DNA of 64,000 nt. Source: Embiotoca jacksoni. Its lineage: Eukaryota; Chordata; Actinopteri; Embiotocidae. Location of the stretch: assembly GCA_022577435.1 (NCBI GenBank), contig JAKOON010000018.1, positions 7,401,656-7,465,655 of the forward strand, written 5' to 3'. Below the pieces are notes generated by a model. The model saw only the letters and a list, made by a program, of their open reading frames with translations. It was not told where the DNA came from and ran no database searches. Below are positions 62,331-64,000 of the stretch, in pieces; the stretch's first letter is position 1; every line of letters starts with the position of its first letter. Position numbers and translations under genes: made by a program.

Positions 62331-62950
62331 TCTGAGTGAGCAAAAAGTGACTAAAGTGGAGGAGACTACTGTGCTTGCAGATGAGTGTCTTGGCTCGTAA
62401 AACAGTCTTTATTGACAGAACACGGGAGGCTAAGAGTTTAGCCTCTCCTCGCACCTTTCGTTTAAGACCTGGAAGCAATGGTTCTCCTTCAGTTCCCATC
62501 ACAAAGGCTGCAGGTTTTAGCCAGGTGAGCTCTGATAGGATTTGCTTTTATTGCAAAAAGCCTGGTCATGTCATAGCAGACTGTCATGCTCTCAATAAAA
62601 AGTCAAAAGCTACAAAGCCTGTAGGGCTAATAGCTTCAGGACCACAGCAGTTGCCCTGTGTAGAAGATGGTCCTTGTCAGGAGGTGGACACAAGTCGTAC
62701 TGGAGCTGGTGCTGTATTGCTTCAAGAAGACTCTGCTGGCATTGATCACCTGGTGTGTTACTTCTCTAAGAAGTTCTCTGCAGCTCAATACAAGTACAGC
62801 ACTATCGAAAAAGAGGCCTTGGCTATGCTTTGGGGCCTCCAGCATTTTAAGATTTATGTGGTATCAACTCCGCAGCCAGTAATTATGGTCACAGATCATA
62901 AGCCTGTGGTTTTCCTGTCGCGGATGTACAATAGCAACCAACGGCTCAAG
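62331..62950 (+). pseudogene. Retrotransposon gag 3' part fused to RNase H by deletion
   Basis: Gag resumes after the LINE (LSEQKVTKVEETTVLADE). One frame open from 62375 to 63091 contains a CCHC zinc knuckle (CFYCKKPGHVIADC, about 62542-62583). It then passes directly into an RNase H region (YFSKKFSAAQYKYSTIEKEA, VMVTDHKPVVFL-like). Protease, integrase and RT are absent, so a deletion of several kilobases joins gag to the end of pol. The RNase H runs to the polypurine tract. Confidence 0.8.
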
Positions 62951-62987
62951 TGTTGGGCCCTTATGGCTGTCATCTTAAGAAAGGGGG

Positions 62988-63322
62988 TGTTACGTAACAT
63001 CCTATGTCCTGCTGTGACTGTTACTGCTTGTGTGTGTGCGCGCATACATGTGTATTCCATGTCTTTGAGTTCTAGGTGCAGCTCTGATTAATGACCGAGG
63101 CCACCTGGATGAAGGTGTGGATGAAGGTGTGGGTTCGGCCTATATAAGTGCCTCCTTGCTCCGCCCGCACTCTCTCACCTTCCTGGCACCAGACCCTGGT
63201 CTTCAGCTGGATTCTCACATTACGCTTGTTTCGTGTTGGATAATAAATTGGCACCTTTGATTTTGCATCTAACTTAGTGTCGTGTCCCTCCTTATGTTGC
63301 GACTTTCGAGCCGGTCGTAACA
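62988..63322 (+). repeat. 3' LTR of the LTR retrotransposon
   Basis: 335 bp. Keeps a TATATAAG box and an AATAAA signal, and has CGCGCATACA where the 5' LTR has expanded GT repeats. An additional segment (CCGCCCGCACTCTCTCAC) is lacking in the 5' LTR. By eye five substitutions separate the two LTRs outside these length differences. Confidence 0.93.
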
Positions 63323-63850
63323 GTATGCCGTCCAAAAAGTAATGATGTCATACTATAGTATGTCGTCCAAAATGTCCTCCTATTGTATGTTGTCCAAAAA
63401 GTCATAAAAATGTATTGGTAAAGCATGTAGTCTAAAATGTCCAAATAAATATTATATTATAGTATGTTCTGTGTGGGCAGAGGAGGATCTAAGAACAGAC
63501 ACAGAAGCGTGACTAATGAAAAAAAAAAAACAGTATTTGTGAATGAGGTGTGCAGAGTGGCTGAGTCCAAGGATGTGTGTGTCGGGGTGTGTGCTGAGTC
63601 CAGCAGTGGGCTCTGGATAGGCCGAGGCAGGAGGGGACACACTCTGGGACACGTCCAAAATATCATCAAAATGTTATACTATAGTATGTTGTCCAAAATG
63701 TCATTCCATAGTATTTCATCGAATGATATAAAAATGTCTTCCAAAATGACATTTGTGGTCCAAAATGTCAAACTACAGTATGTTGTCAAAAATGGCCCAC
63801 CAGAGTAAAATCTTTGTATAACATGTTGCCCAAAATGTCAGTAAAATGTA
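63323..63850. repeat. Degenerate minisatellite, right part
   Basis: Units with GTATGTTGTCCAAAATGTC and CATAAAAATGT resume at the LTR edge and continue to about 63850, with a non-repeat interruption at about 63465-63650 ('GGAGGATCTAAGAACAG...GGACACACTCTGGG' type). No coding sequence. Confidence 0.75.
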
Positions 63851-64000
63851 ACAGTATGGTCTCCTCTCCTATTGACCATGCTCACCGGGATAAACTTTGC
63901 ATTCTTTATTTTTTCCACTTGGGAAACCTAGAAACCTGAAAGATCACTGATAAATATCAATATGTCTAACATCTGTTATGATGTTAGGCTTCATACCCAG
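63851..64000. other. Window end, nothing recognised
   Basis: The last 150 bases are AT-rich with no repeat or coding signal that I can support. Confidence 0.5.

Larger units (their letters stand above)
57663..63322 (+). mobile_element. Defective SCAN-gag LTR retrotransposon (Gypsy, Gmr1-like?)
   Basis: Complete LTRs flank an internal region with remnants of gag (58283-59200 and 62331-62640) and an RNase H segment (about 62690-62950). These are interrupted by an antisense non-LTR element (about 59204-62329). Protease, integrase and most of reverse transcriptase are missing and gag carries stop codons and a frameshift, so it cannot move on its own. A polypurine tract (AAGAAAGGGGG, 62977-62987) abuts the 3' LTR. 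A tRNA-Pro-like primer site follows the 5' LTR. The gag resembles the retrotransposon gag from which the vertebrate SCAN domain derives, which points to the Gmr1-like branch of Gypsy; this is inference. Confidence 0.85.

Noticed and set aside
62375..63091. Intact retroviral-like gene
   Set aside because: The open frame joins the gag zinc knuckle to RNase H by deletion and runs into the LTR, so it is not a complete protein.

Overview
The window is vertebrate nuclear DNA, almost certainly from a spiny-rayed teleost fish. It has compact multi-exon genes with GT-AG introns of about 70 to 4,000 bases, a high density of short DNA-transposon relics (MITEs), (CA)n/(TA)n microsatellites and a tRNA-derived SINE. 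There are no prokaryotic operons. Six protein-coding genes were assembled exon by exon from conserved protein sequence and splice sites. All six coding models close in frame, and five have lengths close to the human proteins; rbbp8 is shorter.

Layout. 1-5.2 kb is intergenic with transposon relics. nrros (minus, 5285-8335) encodes the TGF-beta-presenting leucine-rich-repeat receptor. 9.7-16 kb is intergenic, with a CAGG/CAGA tetranucleotide array and a SINE. fbxo45 (minus, 16859-19102) and fam168b (plus, 22765-24056) are head-to-head around a GC-rich start region. rbbp8/CtIP (plus, 27671-33835) and tmem241 (minus, 34506-38978) are tail-to-tail. nsmaf/FAN (plus, 40234-54821) has 31 coding exons ending in BEACH and WD40 domains. 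55-57.5 kb is intergenic. From 57.5 kb to the end there is a degenerate minisatellite, split by a gag-bearing LTR retrotransposon, which is itself split by an antisense non-LTR element.

The genes do not form one pathway. nrros and fbxo45 are also neighbours in human (3q29), as are rbbp8 and tmem241 (18q11). fam168b and nsmaf lie elsewhere in human, so this stretch joins several ancestral blocks.

I found no new defence, toxin or biosynthetic system. The most unusual material is the nested retrotransposon (SCAN-like gag, RNase H directly before the 3' LTR), a piggyBac-type MITE with an internal palindrome, a strong 70-nt hairpin in a fam168b intron, and several non-standard or alternative splice signals in rbbp8, fam168b and nsmaf. 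All calls come from reading the sequence; no database search was run.
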